Below, piece after piece: positions 37,338 to 46,880 of a DNA stretch of 64,000 nucleotides (position 1 is its first letter; every line of letters starts with the position of its first letter). The DNA comes from Hydrocarboniphaga sp. GTDB lineage: Bacteria; Pseudomonadota; Gammaproteobacteria; Nevskiales; Nevskiaceae. Both the position numbers and the translations under genes were made by a program. The notes under the pieces are model-generated. The model did not search any database. It was not told where the DNA came from and saw only the letters and a program-made list of their open reading frames with translations. The stretch spans positions 1-64,000 of the forward strand of contig NZ_JAQGNT010000098.1 in assembly GCF_028291725.1 (NCBI RefSeq), read 5' to 3'.

Positions 37338-38725
37338 TGGCCGCAGCGCATACGATCCTGGTGGTGGACGACGAGCCGCGCTTGCGCGAGGTGATCGCAT
37401 CGGCGCTGGAGGATCTCGGCTATCGCACGGTGATTGCGGAATCCGGAGAGGCCGCGATCAGGCTGATCGAGACCGAAGACATTGATCTGGTACTGACCGA
37501 CCTGCGCATGCCGCAGATGGACGGCCGCGAGCTGATGCATCAGGTACGGCGCAACTGGCCGGGCATGCCGATCGTCGTCATGACCGCGTACAGCACGGTC
37601 AAGGACGCGGTGCAGATGATCAAGGACGGTGCCTTCGATTACGTCAGCAAGCCGTTCGAGATCGACGAGCTGTCGGCGACCATCGCCAACGCGCTGCGGC
37701 TGTACGAAGCCCTGCGCGACAACCTGCGGCTACGCAAAGAGCTGGAAGGCCGCTATCGCTTCGACAGCCTGATCGGCTCCAGCCCGCCGTTCCGGCGCGT
37801 GATCGAAGCCATCGGCGAGGTCTGCGAAAGCCGCGCGAACGTGCTGCTGACCGGTGAAAGCGGCACCGGCAAGGAAGTCGCCGCACGCGCGATCCATTTC
37901 AACAGTGCCAGGCGCGCCGGCCCGTTCGTCGCGATCAACTGCGCGGCGATTCCCGAGGGCCTGCTCGAGAGCGAGCTGTTCGGGCATGTCAAGGGCGCGT
38001 TCACCGGCGCCGTCAGCGCCAGGCCCGGTCGCTTCGTGCAGGCCGATGGCGGCACCATCTTTCTCGACGAGATCGGCGATATGCCGATCGCGATCCAGGC
38101 CAAGATTCTGCGCGTGTTGCAGGACCGCACGGTCGAGGCGGTCGGCGGGACACACAGCAGGCTGGTCGACGTGCGCATCGTCGCCGCCACCAACAAGAAC
38201 CTGCGCGAATCGGTGCGCAATGGCAGCTTCCGCAACGACCTGTATTACCGCTTGAACGTATTCCCGATCGAGCTTCCGCCGCTGCGCGAGCGGCGCGACG
38301 ATGTCGCGCTGCTGGTCCGGCATTTTCTGCAGGAGATGGCAAAGACTTCGGACCGGCCGATGCCCGATTTTACGCCGGCGGCGCTGAAGCTGATGGAAGC
38401 CTACGAATGGCCGGGCAATATTCGCGAGCTGCAGAACTGTGTCGAGCGCGCCGTCATCGTCGCCAAGAACGGCCGCGTCGAAGTCGGCGATCTTTCCCAT
38501 GACTTGCATTTTCCGGCGATGAAGAACGCTCGCGAATCGAACTCGATACCGGGGGACCTGGACGCCGAGCTGGAGCGCATCGAAAGGCGCTTCGTTCTCG
38601 ACGCGCTGCAGAGAACTCATGGTGTACAGGTTCAGGCGGCCGAGATACTCGGCATCACCGAACGCAGCCTGTGGCATCGCGTCAAGAAACTCGGCATCAA
38701 CATCGTCAAACGCACGGCGCCCTAG
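37337..38725 (+). CDS. Sigma-54-dependent NtrC-family response regulator
   Basis: ILVVDDEPRLREV, GESGTGKEV, KGAFTGA, Fis-type HTH. Confidence 0.95.
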   Translation: MAAAHTILVVDDEPRLREVIASALEDLGYRTVIAESGEAAIRLIETEDIDLVLTDLRMPQMDGRELMHQVRRNWPGMPIVVMTAYSTVKDAVQMIKDGAFDYVSKPFEIDELSATIANALRLYEALRDNLRLRKELEGRYRFDSLIGSSPPFRRVIEAIGEVCESRANVLLTGESGTGKEVAARAIHFNSARRAGPFVAINCAAIPEGLLESELFGHVKGAFTGAVSARPGRFVQADGGTIFLDEIGDMPIAIQAKILRVLQDRTVEAVGGTHSRLVDVRIVAATNKNLRESVRNGSFRNDLYYRLNVFPIELPPLRERRDDVALLVRHFLQEMAKTSDRPMPDFTPAALKLMEAYEWPGNIRELQNCVERAVIVAKNGRVEVGDLSHDLHFPAMKNARESNSIPGDLDAELERIERRFVLDALQRTHGVQVQAAEILGITERSLWHRVKKLGINIVKRTAP

Positions 38726-38887
38726 TAGTCCGTTTCACCAAAACCATGACAAATTCGCTTGGTCTTTTCGCGCCTGCCGTTGTTGCAGCTCGTCGCCATA
38801 GTCACCACTATGCCTCCTCGCCGCGCCTAGGCAGTCGCGAAAATCCCGGCGCGCCTTTGTCATGGTTTTGGTGAAACGAACTACTAG
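38722..38887. repeat. Family D nested palindromic MITE-like element, copy 2
   Basis: ctagtagtccgtttcaccaaaaccatgac ... gtcatggttttggtgaaacgaactactag; central catagtcaccactatg stem. Confidence 0.88.
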
Positions 38888-38918
38888 TGTCATCGATCGA
38901 CACGAGCAGAGGGCCGTC

Positions 38919-40175
38919 ATGGAAAGTTTGCTGAAGTCCGCGTTGTCCGGCCTGGTCGTCCGCGGCGCGCTCGAGCTGCAGACTGCCAGCGGCAAGCGCT
39001 GGTTGTTCGGCAATGGTTCGGAGCCGGAGATCGGCGTTCGCTTCGTCGACGCGGCGGCGCAGCGCGCCTTTCTGTTCGACCCGGAGCTGAAACTCGGCGA
39101 GCTGTTCATGGACCAGCGCCTGCTGGTGGAACGGGGCTCGATCTACGATTTCCTGTACCTGCTGCTGGACAACGCGCGGGACTCTGCGCCGAGTCCGCTG
39201 CTGGCTGCGATCGACCGCCTGCGGTTCGCCACGCGGCGCTGGCGCCAGCGCAACGATCCGCGTCGCGCGCTGCGCAACGTCGCCCATCACTACGACCTGG
39301 GCGAGCCGCTCTACGATCTGTTCCTGGATTCGGACCGGCAATATTCCTGCGCGTATTTCGAGACGCCGGAGCAGAGCCTGGAAGATGCGCAGCTGGCAAA
39401 AAAGCGGCATATCGCCGCCAAACTGCGCGTCGGGCCCGGTGACAAGGTGCTCGACATCGGTTGCGGCTGGGGCGGCCTGGCGATGTATCTGGCCGAAGTG
39501 GCAGGCGCCGATCAGGTGCTCGGCATCACGCTGTCGAAAGAACAGAGAGCCACGGCCGAAGCCCGTGCCGCCGAACGCGGCCTGGGCCGGCAAGTGGTTT
39601 TCTCGTTGACCGACTATCGTCATCAGGACGGTGAGTTCGACCGCATCGTGTCGGTGGGCATGTTCGAGCATGTCGGCCTCGGCTACTACGACACTTATTT
39701 TCGAAACTGCCGCCGGCTGCTGCGTGACGACGGCCTGATGCTGCTGCATACGATCGGCTGCTCGGGTCCGCCGTCGCATGCCAATCCCTGGCTGGACCGA
39801 TACATTTTCCCCGGCGGCTATCTGCCGACACTGTCCGAGATGATGCCGGCGATCGAACGCGCCGGCCTGATCGTCACCGACATCGAGGTTCTGCGGCTGC
39901 ATTACGCGAGCACGCTGCGTGCCTGGCGCGAGCGCTTCATGGCGCGCCGCGCCGAGGCGGCCAGGCTTTACGACGAGCGCTTCTGCAGGATGTGGGAATT
40001 CTATCTGGCGTTCTGCGAGGCGGCGTTCCGCTGCGAGGACGTGGTCGTGTTCCAGCTGCAGCTTGCGACTCGCAACGACTCGGTGCCGCTGACCCGGCAT
40101 TACATCGCCGAGCGCGAGCAAGCGCTCAAAACAGAAGAGCAGCGGCGGCGGGCGTCGTCGAGCAATGTCCCGTGA
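38919..40175 (+). CDS. Cyclopropane-fatty-acyl-phospholipid synthase family methyltransferase
   Basis: HYDLGEPLYDLFLDSDRQYSCAYFETPEQSLEDAQLAKK; KVLDIGCGWGGLAMYLAE; track start 38862 lies in repeat, so start moved to MESLLKS. Confidence 0.92.
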   Translation: MESLLKSALSGLVVRGALELQTASGKRWLFGNGSEPEIGVRFVDAAAQRAFLFDPELKLGELFMDQRLLVERGSIYDFLYLLLDNARDSAPSPLLAAIDRLRFATRRWRQRNDPRRALRNVAHHYDLGEPLYDLFLDSDRQYSCAYFETPEQSLEDAQLAKKRHIAAKLRVGPGDKVLDIGCGWGGLAMYLAEVAGADQVLGITLSKEQRATAEARAAERGLGRQVVFSLTDYRHQDGEFDRIVSVGMFEHVGLGYYDTYFRNCRRLLRDDGLMLLHTIGCSGPPSHANPWLDRYIFPGGYLPTLSEMMPAIERAGLIVTDIEVLRLHYASTLRAWRERFMARRAEAARLYDERFCRMWEFYLAFCEAAFRCEDVVVFQLQLATRNDSVPLTRHYIAEREQALKTEEQRRRASSSNVP

Positions 40176-41426
40176 TCAGCCGGCGAGGGCGCCGCGGTAA
40201 GCGGCCAGCATGCGCTCGACCATTGCGTCGTCGGTGAATCGCGACAGGTAATAGCGCCGCGCCGCCTGCCCCAGGCGAGCGGCAAAGTCGGGATCGGCCA
40301 GCAGGCGCCCTACTGCGGCCGCAAGACTCCCGGAGTCGTTCGGCGGCACCAGTAGGCCGGTCTGGCCATCGAGCACGATCTCAGGAATGCCATCGACGGC
40401 GGCGGCGACGATCGGCCGCTCCAGCGCGCTGGCTTCGAGCAGGGACAAGCCCAGAGGCTCGCGTGTCGAGGGTTGCAGGAACACGTCGAATGTCGAGCAG
40501 AGCGTCGTTGCATCATCGCGTTGCCCTAGAAACACCACGCGCGATTGCAACTCCAAAGCCTGAACCTGTGCATGCACGGCGGCGCCGTGTGCGGTGCGGT
40601 CGTCACCCACCAGCACCAGGCGCACCGGGAGATCACGCAGGCGATGCAGCGCGTCGACCGCGACGCCATGGCCTTTTTTGGCGACGAAGCGCCCGACCAT
40701 GCCGAGTATCCGTTCGTCCGGGCCAAGTCCGAGTTGCTGGCGAAGCCGGCAGCGCAACTCCGGCGCCGGCAGGCCGGGGTCCTGTATGCCGGGATAAAGC
40801 GGGCCGTGAATCTGCGTGTGGTAACCGCTGGCGATCAGCGAATCGGCGACCGCCGCGGATACCGGAAAGATGCTCCGGGCGCCGCGCAACCACGGCCCCT
40901 TGACCGTGGAGTGCGCGCTGCCGACGGCGGTGATGCCGGCCCAGGAACCGGCCCAGACCGCGTAACGGGTGCCGCGCATCGCATGCCCGTGCACCAGGTC
41001 CGCGTCGATCCGGCGCAGGTAGGAGCACAGTCGGAACGTGGATCTGAAGTCGTACATCGCCATCATCGGCACATGCACCTGCGGCAGGCCCGCGCGCGAC
41101 AGCTGCTCTCCGATCCAGCTGTCGCGCGGGCCGGCGAAGTGCGGGTCGTGGCCGGCGCGCGCCAGCGCCAGCATCAGCGTCAGCACATGCCGCTCGATTC
41201 CGCCCAGACCGTGGCTGTGCATGACCATCACCGGTCTCAAGGAGCCGCGATCAAGCCCGGTCTTCGCTAGTGCCGGCTGCGGCGGCGCCTCGCCGACTCG
41301 CCCGAACAAGGCCGGGCTCAACGCGGCGGCATCGCCGCGATTGATCGTCTGGCCCTGCGGATTCTGGAGTTCCATGGCACCGGCTCGAAGACGCGCATCT
41401 CCCGAGCCCATGGTGGCTTCGAACAA
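40176..41426 (-). CDS. Glycosyltransferase family 4
   Basis: HSHGLGGIERHVLTL; GMVGRFVAKKGHGVAVDAL; QPSTREPLGLSLLEASALERPIVAA. Confidence 0.92.
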   Translation of the reverse strand: MFEATMGSGDARLRAGAMELQNPQGQTINRGDAAALSPALFGRVGEAPPQPALAKTGLDRGSLRPVMVMHSHGLGGIERHVLTLMLALARAGHDPHFAGPRDSWIGEQLSRAGLPQVHVPMMAMYDFRSTFRLCSYLRRIDADLVHGHAMRGTRYAVWAGSWAGITAVGSAHSTVKGPWLRGARSIFPVSAAVADSLIASGYHTQIHGPLYPGIQDPGLPAPELRCRLRQQLGLGPDERILGMVGRFVAKKGHGVAVDALHRLRDLPVRLVLVGDDRTAHGAAVHAQVQALELQSRVVFLGQRDDATTLCSTFDVFLQPSTREPLGLSLLEASALERPIVAAAVDGIPEIVLDGQTGLLVPPNDSGSLAAAVGRLLADPDFAARLGQAARRYYLSRFTDDAMVERMLAAYRGALAG

Positions 41427-41551
41427 TTAGCCCAGAGTTAGGGTCTGTATGATCGGCGCGCCTCAGCCGGTGCTAAGTCGGCCGCTATAGCCTGGTACGC
41501 GCGCCAATGTCGGCGCGCTACTTTCTCGTCACACTGCGGAGGTGGGTACGC

Positions 41552-42214
41552 ATGCGCGTGCTGCTGATTGAAGACGACCGCATGATCGGCGAGGCCGTGG
41601 AGGAGGCACTCAAGGAGGCGAGCTATGCGAGCGACTGGGTGCGCGACGGCGAGCTGGCATCGGCGGCACTGGACCATCAGGACTACGACATCGTGCTGCT
41701 CGACCTGGGGCTGCCGAAGATCGATGGGCTGGAGGTGTTGCGCGCGATCCGGACACGCAGAGATCCGATCCCGGTGCTGATCATCACGGCGCGCGATGCG
41801 GTCCAGGATCGCATCGCGGGGCTGGACAGCGGCGCCGACGACTATCTGCTGAAACCCTTCGAGCTAGGCGAGCTGCTGGCGCGGATGCGTGCGGTGATTC
41901 GCCGCAAGGGCGGCGTCTCCGGACCGATGCTTTGCAATGGCTCCATAAGCTTGAACCCGGCGACCCGGGAAGCCACCGTGAACGGTGTCGCCATGCGTCT
42001 GTCGGGCAAGGAATTCTCGCTGCTGCATGCGCTGCTGATACGGCCGGGGGCGATTCTGTCGCGCAGCGAACTGGAGGATAGGATCTATGGCTGGGGCGAC
42101 GAGGTGGAAAGCAACGCGGTGGAATTCCTGATTCACTCGCTACGCAGGAAACTGGGTAGTGACGCGATCAAAAACGTCAGGGGCGTGGGATGGATGGTAT
42201 CCAAGGGCGACTGA
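41552..42214 (+). CDS. OmpR-family response regulator
   Basis: MRVLLIEDDRMIGEAVEEAL; DIVLLDLGLPKIDG; winged-helix. Confidence 0.95.
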   Translation: MRVLLIEDDRMIGEAVEEALKEASYASDWVRDGELASAALDHQDYDIVLLDLGLPKIDGLEVLRAIRTRRDPIPVLIITARDAVQDRIAGLDSGADDYLLKPFELGELLARMRAVIRRKGGVSGPMLCNGSISLNPATREATVNGVAMRLSGKEFSLLHALLIRPGAILSRSELEDRIYGWGDEVESNAVEFLIHSLRRKLGSDAIKNVRGVGWMVSKGD

Positions 42215-43542
42215 ATACCTCGCTGCAGTTCAGGCTTTCGGCCTGGCTGGCACTGGCTATCCTGGTGATCGCGCTGGTCGCGGGGACGTTTTCGTTCGTT
42301 TCCGCGTTCGAGGGCGCGATCGATCTGCAGGACGATCAGCTGCAGGAAGTCGCCGCACTGCTCGATCGGCGACAATTGAGCTTTTCCGCCGAGCAACCCT
42401 GGGATGATCCGGCGAGCGACGATTCGGAAGAGCAGGTGTTCGTCAGGCCCCTGGGTCAACTCGAAGGCCTGTCGGTCAAGCCCGAGAGCGCGGCCAGCTG
42501 CTTGGTCGACGGCATGCAGACGGTCAGGATTCGCGATATCGAATGGAGGCTGCTGGTCAAAACGCTGAACACTGGCGCGCGCATCGCGGTTGGCCAGCAG
42601 ACGAGCTTGCGTGACGAGATCGCCAGGGACAGCGCGCTGCGCACGGTGCTGCCGTTCGTGATCCTGATCCCGATCCTGCTGGTGCTGGTGGGCGATCTGG
42701 TCCGCAAGATATTCCGGCCGCTGGTCAGTGTCTCGGTCGAACTCAAGCGGCGCCAGGAGCACGATCTGCGTGAAATCACAGCCGATAAAATTCCCTCGGA
42801 GGTTCGGCCGTTCGTCGATGCGATCAACCAGCTGCTGTCGCGAGTCGCGCGATCGCTGGCCTTGCAGCGGCGCTTCGTCGCGGACGCCGCACATGAGCTG
42901 CGCTCACCGCTGACGGCGCTGTCGCTGCAGGCCGAAATGCTGGATGGCAGCGACATGTCGGCCGAGGCACGAGAGCGGCTGTCGTCCCTGCGAGCCGGCA
43001 TCCGGCGCACCCAGAGCCTGCTCGGCCAGCTGCTGACGCTGGCGCGAGCGCAGAGCGCATCCGACGAGCCGGTCGACAGGCTGCCGGTCCATACGATCTT
43101 CAGGCAGGTGATCGAAGAGCTGATGCCGCTGGCGGCGGCCAGGAACATCGATCTCGGCGTGGTCGGCGCTGCCGATTGCGAAGTGACGGCGCGTGCCATC
43201 GACCTGAAGACCCTGATCCGCAATCTGGTGGACAACGCGATCCGGTATTCGCCGGACGGCGGGCAGGTGGATCTGTCCGCGCGTGACGGTCCGGATGGCG
43301 TGGTACTGCAAGTCACCGACAGCGGACCGGGCATCCCGCAGGCCGAACGCCAGCGCGTATTCGACGCTTTCTATCGCGTGCTCGGCAACGACGCGGTGGG
43401 CGCCGGACTCGGCCTGTCCATCGTCAGGACCATCGCTAGTCGTATCGGCGCGGAATTGGTGCTCGGCTATGCCGACGAGGCCGGGCAATCCGGGCTTTGC
43501 GTCACGATCAGGTTCAGCGGGGTGTTGCAGGTGCAGGCGTAG
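42190..43542 (+). CDS. Sensor histidine kinase (QseC-like)
   Basis: FVADAAHELRSPLTALSLQAE; NLVDNAIRYSPDGG; GAGLGLSIVRTIA. Confidence 0.94.
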   Translation: MDGIQGRLNTSLQFRLSAWLALAILVIALVAGTFSFVSAFEGAIDLQDDQLQEVAALLDRRQLSFSAEQPWDDPASDDSEEQVFVRPLGQLEGLSVKPESAASCLVDGMQTVRIRDIEWRLLVKTLNTGARIAVGQQTSLRDEIARDSALRTVLPFVILIPILLVLVGDLVRKIFRPLVSVSVELKRRQEHDLREITADKIPSEVRPFVDAINQLLSRVARSLALQRRFVADAAHELRSPLTALSLQAEMLDGSDMSAEARERLSSLRAGIRRTQSLLGQLLTLARAQSASDEPVDRLPVHTIFRQVIEELMPLAAARNIDLGVVGAADCEVTARAIDLKTLIRNLVDNAIRYSPDGGQVDLSARDGPDGVVLQVTDSGPGIPQAERQRVFDAFYRVLGNDAVGAGLGLSIVRTIASRIGAELVLGYADEAGQSGLCVTIRFSGVLQVQA

Positions 43543-43617
43543 GTCGGCAATCCTTTGCCGACGTGTACGGTCAATGTGTATTCGAGGCCTCACGTCGGCA
43601 AGGGATTGCCGACCTAC
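43539..43617. repeat. Family A palindromic repeat
   Basis: gtaggtcggcaatcctttgccgacgtg ... cacgtcggcaagggattgccgacctac; begins at the HK stop codon. Confidence 0.9.
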
Positions 43618-43620
43618 GGC

Positions 43621-43690
43621 TGTAGGAGCGGGTCATACCCGCGACTCAGGCCTTGAAGCGCACAGTCGCGGGTATGACCCGCTCCTACAG
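43621..43690. repeat. Family C palindromic repeat (TGTAGGAGCGGG...)
   Basis: tgtaggagcgggtcatacccgcgact ... agtcgcgggtatgacccgctcctaca. Confidence 0.9.
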
Positions 43691-43710
43691 GTGCAGATCG
43701 TAGACGGCCA

Positions 43711-43956
43711 TTAGTTCGCCACCGCGCTTTTGATGGCGTGAATGAAGGCATAGCAGCCGAGTGCGGCGAGCGTGCAGAAGATCAGCAGGGCGCCCAGGAT
43801 CGCGCCCGTGCTGGCGTCGGCGAAGCCGCGTCCGCGCGCACTGTTGCCCCGGACTCCGGCGGCCGCAGCGAGGATGCCGCCCAGCAGCTGGAACGAGTTC
43901 GGTCGCTTGATACGGGGTTTGATAAGGGGTTTGCTGTCGGGCTCGGTGGGCTGCAT
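43711..43956 (-). CDS. DUF2970-like small membrane protein
   Basis: SFQLLGGILAAAAGVRGNSARGRGFADASTGAILGALLIFCTLAALGCYAFI. Confidence 0.65.
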   Translation of the reverse strand: MQPTEPDSKPLIKPRIKRPNSFQLLGGILAAAAGVRGNSARGRGFADASTGAILGALLIFCTLAALGCYAFIHAIKSAVAN

Positions 43957-44160
43957 GGGATGACGATAGGGGATGCGGACGAGCGGAGATTACCGCACTT
44001 CGGTCGACTTTCCGCCCGAAACGGACGAAGGCTCTTTCGGTTGCCGGCAGTGGAAGCCAATCTGCGTCAGCGCCGACCCGGGAACCGGCTCACGCGAATG
44101 GGTGAGGCAGACTCACCAGCGCGATAACAGACTGCCGGCGACCCAAGCCAGGGTGTCGCC

Positions 44161-45003
44161 ATGACGGCGGCGCCGACGAGGAGCCGCATGTCTGACGAGC
44201 CTGTACTGATAGCGCGCCGTGGTCTGGCTTCCGCCGGCGGAAGCGATGATCGATGCGTGCTGTGGATCACGCTGAATCGCGAAGAGCGGCGCAATTCGCT
44301 CAACGAGGAGGTCGTGCGCACGATCGACCGCGCGATCGCCGAGGCGGTTGCCGGCAACCAGGTACGTGCGATCGTGCTGACCGGCATCGGTGACAAGGCG
44401 TTCTGCGCCGGCGCCGATCTGGCCAAAAACGCGAAGGGCGCGGTGTTCGCGGTCGACTACTCGCAGCCGCATCACTACATCGTCGAGCTGTTCAAGCGCA
44501 TCGAGGAATGCACGCTGCCGGTGATCGCGAGAGTCAATGGCCATGCGATGGCCGGCGGCTTCGGCCTGCTCTGCGCCTGCGACCTGGCGATCGCGGCGGA
44601 CGACATCCGCTTCGGTACCAGCGAGCCGAAGATCGGCATGACACCGATGATGATCCTGCCCTACATGATGCGGCTGCTGCCGCCGCGTCAGCTGCAGGAG
44701 ATGTGCATCACCGGCGAGCCCTTCGGCGCGCAGCAGCTGCTCGACTGGGGCATCGTCAACTACCTGGTACCGCGCGCCGAACTCGACACCAAGCTCGACT
44801 GGCTGCTGTCGCGCATCGTCGACAAGAGCCCGACCGCGCTGCGCATCGGCAAGCAGGGCTTCCATGCGATGCGCGACATGAATCTGCGCCAGGCGCTGGA
44901 GTACGCGCAGGTGATGCTGCCGGTGATGGCCAGCACCGAGGACGCGAAGGAGGGCATGAAGTCCTTCCAGGAAAAGCGCGCGCCGAACTGGACCGGTCGC
45001 TGA
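44161..45003 (+). CDS. Enoyl-CoA hydratase/isomerase family protein
   Basis: AIVLTGIGDKAFCAGADL; ARVNGHAMAGGFGLLCACDLAIA. Confidence 0.93.
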   Translation: MTAAPTRSRMSDEPVLIARRGLASAGGSDDRCVLWITLNREERRNSLNEEVVRTIDRAIAEAVAGNQVRAIVLTGIGDKAFCAGADLAKNAKGAVFAVDYSQPHHYIVELFKRIEECTLPVIARVNGHAMAGGFGLLCACDLAIAADDIRFGTSEPKIGMTPMMILPYMMRLLPPRQLQEMCITGEPFGAQQLLDWGIVNYLVPRAELDTKLDWLLSRIVDKSPTALRIGKQGFHAMRDMNLRQALEYAQVMLPVMASTEDAKEGMKSFQEKRAPNWTGR

Positions 45004-45005
45004 AA

Positions 45006-46880
45006 ATGAGCGCTGCGAGCAAAGACATCGTCCGCATCGGAGGCGGCGCCGGTTTCTGGGGCGACAGCAGCGAAGGCGCGCAGCAGCTGGTCGAATCGGG
45101 CGCGATCACCCCGGGGTCGTCCCCGGGCATTGATTACCTGATTCTCGACTACCTGGCCGAGATCACGATGTCGCTGCTGGCGCGTGCCCGCGCCAAGGAT
45201 GCGGCGCTGGGCTATGCGACCGATCTGCCCGGCGTCGTCGGCCGGCTCGCGCCGCAGCTGAAGGCGAAGAACATCAGGCTGGTCACCAATGCCGGCGGCG
45301 TCAATCCGCAGGCCTGCAAAGCGGCGATCGAAGACAAGCTCAAAGTGCTCGGTATCGAGTTGAAAGTGAGCATCGTCACCGGCGACGACCTGCTGCCGCA
45401 GGCCGATGCGCTGCGCGAACAGAACGTCCGCGAGATGTTCAGCGGCGAGGCCTTTCCCGACAAGCCGTGGAGCATCAATGCCTATCTCGGCGCGTTCCCG
45501 ATCGCCGCCGCGCTCGATGCCGGTGCCGACATCGTGCTGACCGGCCGCTGCGTCGATTCGGCGCTGGCGCTGGGGCCGCTGATTCACGAGTTCGGCTGGA
45601 AGGCCGATCAATATGATCTGCTGTCCGCCGGCAGTCTCGCCGGCCACGTGATCGAATGCGGCGCGCAGGCCACCGGCGGCGTCAGCACCGACTGGCGGGC
45701 TGTCGCCGGCGACTGGGATCGCATGGGCTTCCCGATCGCCGAATGCCGCGCCGACGGGACGTTCGTCGTCACCAAGCCCGAAGGCAGCGGCGGCCGCGTG
45801 GTGACCGACACGGTGGCCGAACAGATCGTCTACGAGGTCGGTGATCCGGCCGCGTATCGGCTACCGGATGTCAGCTGCGATTTTTCTCAGGTGCAGTTGA
45901 AGGCAGTGGGCGCGGATCGAGTCGAAGTCAGCCGCGCGCGCGGCTATGCGCCGACCGACGAATACAAGGTCTCCATCACTTACCAGGACGGCTTCCGCTG
46001 CTTGGCGACGATGCTGGTTGGCGGCGTCGATGCGGTAGCCAAGGCCGAGGCGGTCGGCGCCGCGATTCTGAAGCGCACGCGCCGGCTGATGAGCGAAGTC
46101 GGGTTTGCCGACTACCGCCGTACCGACATCGAGGTACTCGGAGCCGAAGCCAACTGGGGCGCGAACGCACGGGCTCGCGCTACCCGCGAAGTGGTGCTGA
46201 AACTGGCGGTGCATCACGACGATGCCAAGGCGCTCGAGGTGTTCGGCCGCGAGTTCGTGCCGCCGGCAACGGCGATGGCGCAGGGTATCACCGGCATCTT
46301 CGGTGGCCGGCCCAGTGCGGCGCCGCTGGTGCGCTTGTTTTCGTGTCTGGTGGCCAAGAGCAGCGTGCGGATCGAGGTCGACGGCATCGCATTTTTATCT
46401 CCCTCCCCCGCGAGCGGGGGAGGGTTGGGGTGGGGGCGAGACGTCGCGGAGCGGCGCTACCTTCCGCCCCCATCCGCGTTTGGCCTTGGGTGGGGAGTGA
46501 CTCAATGTCACTCCCCATTGAGCCAAACGCCTTCCCCCGCTTCGCAGGGGAAGGAGACAAGCAAGACAGTTCCGCTGGTCGACCTCGCCTACGGCCGTTC
46601 CGGTGACAAGGGCGATTTCGCCAATATCGGCGTGCTCGCGCGCAAGCCGGAATATGTCGCGATCCTGCGCGAACAACTCACCGCAGATGCAGTGCATGAA
46701 TACTTTGCGCACTTCGTCAAAGGCAAGGTCGAGCGCTACGAATGGCCGGGCCTGCAGGGCTTCAACTTCCTGCTGCACCAGGCGCTCGGCGGCGGCGGCA
46801 CCGCCAGCCTGCGTTACGACCCGCAGGGCAAGATGCTGGCGCAGGTGCTGATGGACTTTCCGATCCGGATGCCGTCATGA
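45006..46880 (+). CDS. atuA: Acyclic terpene utilization AtuA family protein (DUF1446), carrying an in-frame repeat insertion
   Basis: VRIGGGAGFWGDS...YLILDYLAEITMSLLARARAKD; C-terminal VDLAYGRSGDKGDFANIGVLARKPEYV. Confidence 0.9.
   Translation: MSAASKDIVRIGGGAGFWGDSSEGAQQLVESGAITPGSSPGIDYLILDYLAEITMSLLARARAKDAALGYATDLPGVVGRLAPQLKAKNIRLVTNAGGVNPQACKAAIEDKLKVLGIELKVSIVTGDDLLPQADALREQNVREMFSGEAFPDKPWSINAYLGAFPIAAALDAGADIVLTGRCVDSALALGPLIHEFGWKADQYDLLSAGSLAGHVIECGAQATGGVSTDWRAVAGDWDRMGFPIAECRADGTFVVTKPEGSGGRVVTDTVAEQIVYEVGDPAAYRLPDVSCDFSQVQLKAVGADRVEVSRARGYAPTDEYKVSITYQDGFRCLATMLVGGVDAVAKAEAVGAAILKRTRRLMSEVGFADYRRTDIEVLGAEANWGANARARATREVVLKLAVHHDDAKALEVFGREFVPPATAMAQGITGIFGGRPSAAPLVRLFSCLVAKSSVRIEVDGIAFLSPSPASGGGLGWGRDVAERRYLPPPSAFGLGWGVTQCHSPLSQTPSPASQGKETSKTVPLVDLAYGRSGDKGDFANIGVLARKPEYVAILREQLTADAVHEYFAHFVKGKVERYEWPGLQGFNFLLHQALGGGGTASLRYDPQGKMLAQVLMDFPIRMPS
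46398..46560. repeat. Family E (CCCTCCCCC) palindromic element inside atuA-like CDS
   Basis: ccctcccccg-cgag-cgggggaggg perfect stem and further inverted segments; open in the atuA frame. Confidence 0.85.

Noticed and set aside
43621-43690. Family C hairpin as a transcription terminator
   Set aside because: No T-run; near-identical palindrome type recurs between carboxylase genes, so classed as a dispersed repeat.
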